DNA of 64,000 nt from Rhizobium sp. SL86 (GTDB taxonomy: Bacteria > Pseudomonadota > Alphaproteobacteria > Rhizobiales > Rhizobiaceae), in NCBI RefSeq assembly GCF_026672545.1, contig NZ_JAPPRJ010000002.1, positions 248,001 to 312,000 on the forward strand, written 5' to 3'. Numbering within the stretch: position 1 is the stretch's first letter; every line of letters starts with the position of its first letter. Below are positions 63,904 to 64,000 of the stretch, in pieces. A model generated the notes under the pieces. It worked only from the letters and a program-made list of their open reading frames with translations. It did no database searches and was not told the origin of the DNA. Both the position numbers and the translations under genes were made by a program.

Positions 63904-63950
63904 AATTTATAAATTATGGCTTTACGCAGCAAAGTTTGTAGAATACCAAA
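63904..63950. promoter_or_regulatory. Palindromes in the GntR / right-end gene divergent region
   Basis: AATTTATAAATT (63904-63915) is a perfect 12-bp palindrome. TTTGTAGAATACCAAA (63935-63950) is an imperfect inverted repeat resembling FCD-type operators of the TTGGTAT...ATACCAA kind. Both lie between the two divergent starts. Confidence 0.45.
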
Positions 63951-63971
63951 TGATCATCGGAGGAAATGGAC

Positions 63972-64000
63972 ATGAGCCAAGGCTTGAACAGGGCAGGACG
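63972..64000 (+). CDS. Start of an unidentified gene, cut by the window edge
   Basis: GGAGG (63959-63963) lies 8 nt before ATG 63972. Nine codons remain (MSQGLNRAG...), too few to identify a family. An in-frame ATG at 63966 is too close to the ribosome site. Its position divergent from the GntR/FCD gene suggests a catabolic target of that regulator. Confidence 0.5.

Overview
The window reads as a piece of a Rhizobiaceae genome (Agrobacterium/Rhizobium/Sinorhizobium relatives). It is GC-rich and densely packed with sugar-type ABC transporters. It carries gene sets typical of that family: divergent phnF/phnGHI, a glpR-glpD-glpSTPQUV glycerol operon, thiXY-thiMED behind a TPP riboswitch, a TogMNAB-like pectin system, a lacEFG-like galactoside operon, and minCDE with a CtrA-type box. 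In several Rhizobiaceae minCDE and phn lie on a chromid or second chromosome, so a secondary replicon is plausible (inference). I saw no prophage, intact IS element, CRISPR array, rRNA or tRNA.

Layout. 1-2011: C-P lyase genes phnI (cut by the window edge), phnH and phnG on the minus strand, with the GntR regulator phnF divergent; two matched 18-bp palindromes sit between them. 2087-4865: an FNR/FixK box, then a P-type cation ATPase. 4961-10062: an ABC importer with a class III phosphodiesterase. 10075-18274: an AraC regulator, an oligogalacturonide-type importer, a GH28 polygalacturonase and a GH105 hydrolase broken by one extra G. 18351-19008: an antitoxin with a decayed VapC toxin. 19030-23765: a YhaN/YhaO-like (SbcCD-type) DNA repair pair. 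23871-30826: a TPP riboswitch, a leader ORF, thiX, thiY, thiM, thiE, thiD and a TRAP transporter. 30904-31458: recX. 31628-36286: a 1,552-residue protein made of 192 uninterrupted octapeptides. 36445-37776: a 3-oxoacid CoA-transferase pair. 37871-46392: the glycerol regulon. 46508-51072: a DUF2946 protein, a FecBCD-type importer, PCuAC and SCO, which looks like copper handling. 51157-53079: minCDE. 53173-62532: an AraC regulator and a galactoside operon holding both an alpha-galactosidase (GH36) and a beta-galactosidase (GH42). 62634-64000: a doubtful small ORF, a GntR/FCD regulator and the first codons of the next gene.

Much of the window is catabolic and nutrient-scavenging: phosphonates, possible glycerophosphodiesters, pectin fragments, glycerol, galactosides, thiamine precursors, and copper or iron chelates. 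Most operons are tight (ATGA overlaps) and several have a divergent dedicated regulator. Substrate-binding-protein genes are repeatedly flanked by strong intercistronic hairpins.

The most unusual items are three. First, the octapeptide-repeat giant has a hidden 17-octad (136-residue, 408-bp) higher-order period. Second, a TRAP transporter sits at the end of the TPP-riboswitch operon, which also lacks the usual ThiZ ATPase. Third, the two glycerol ABC ATPases have complementary degenerate motifs.
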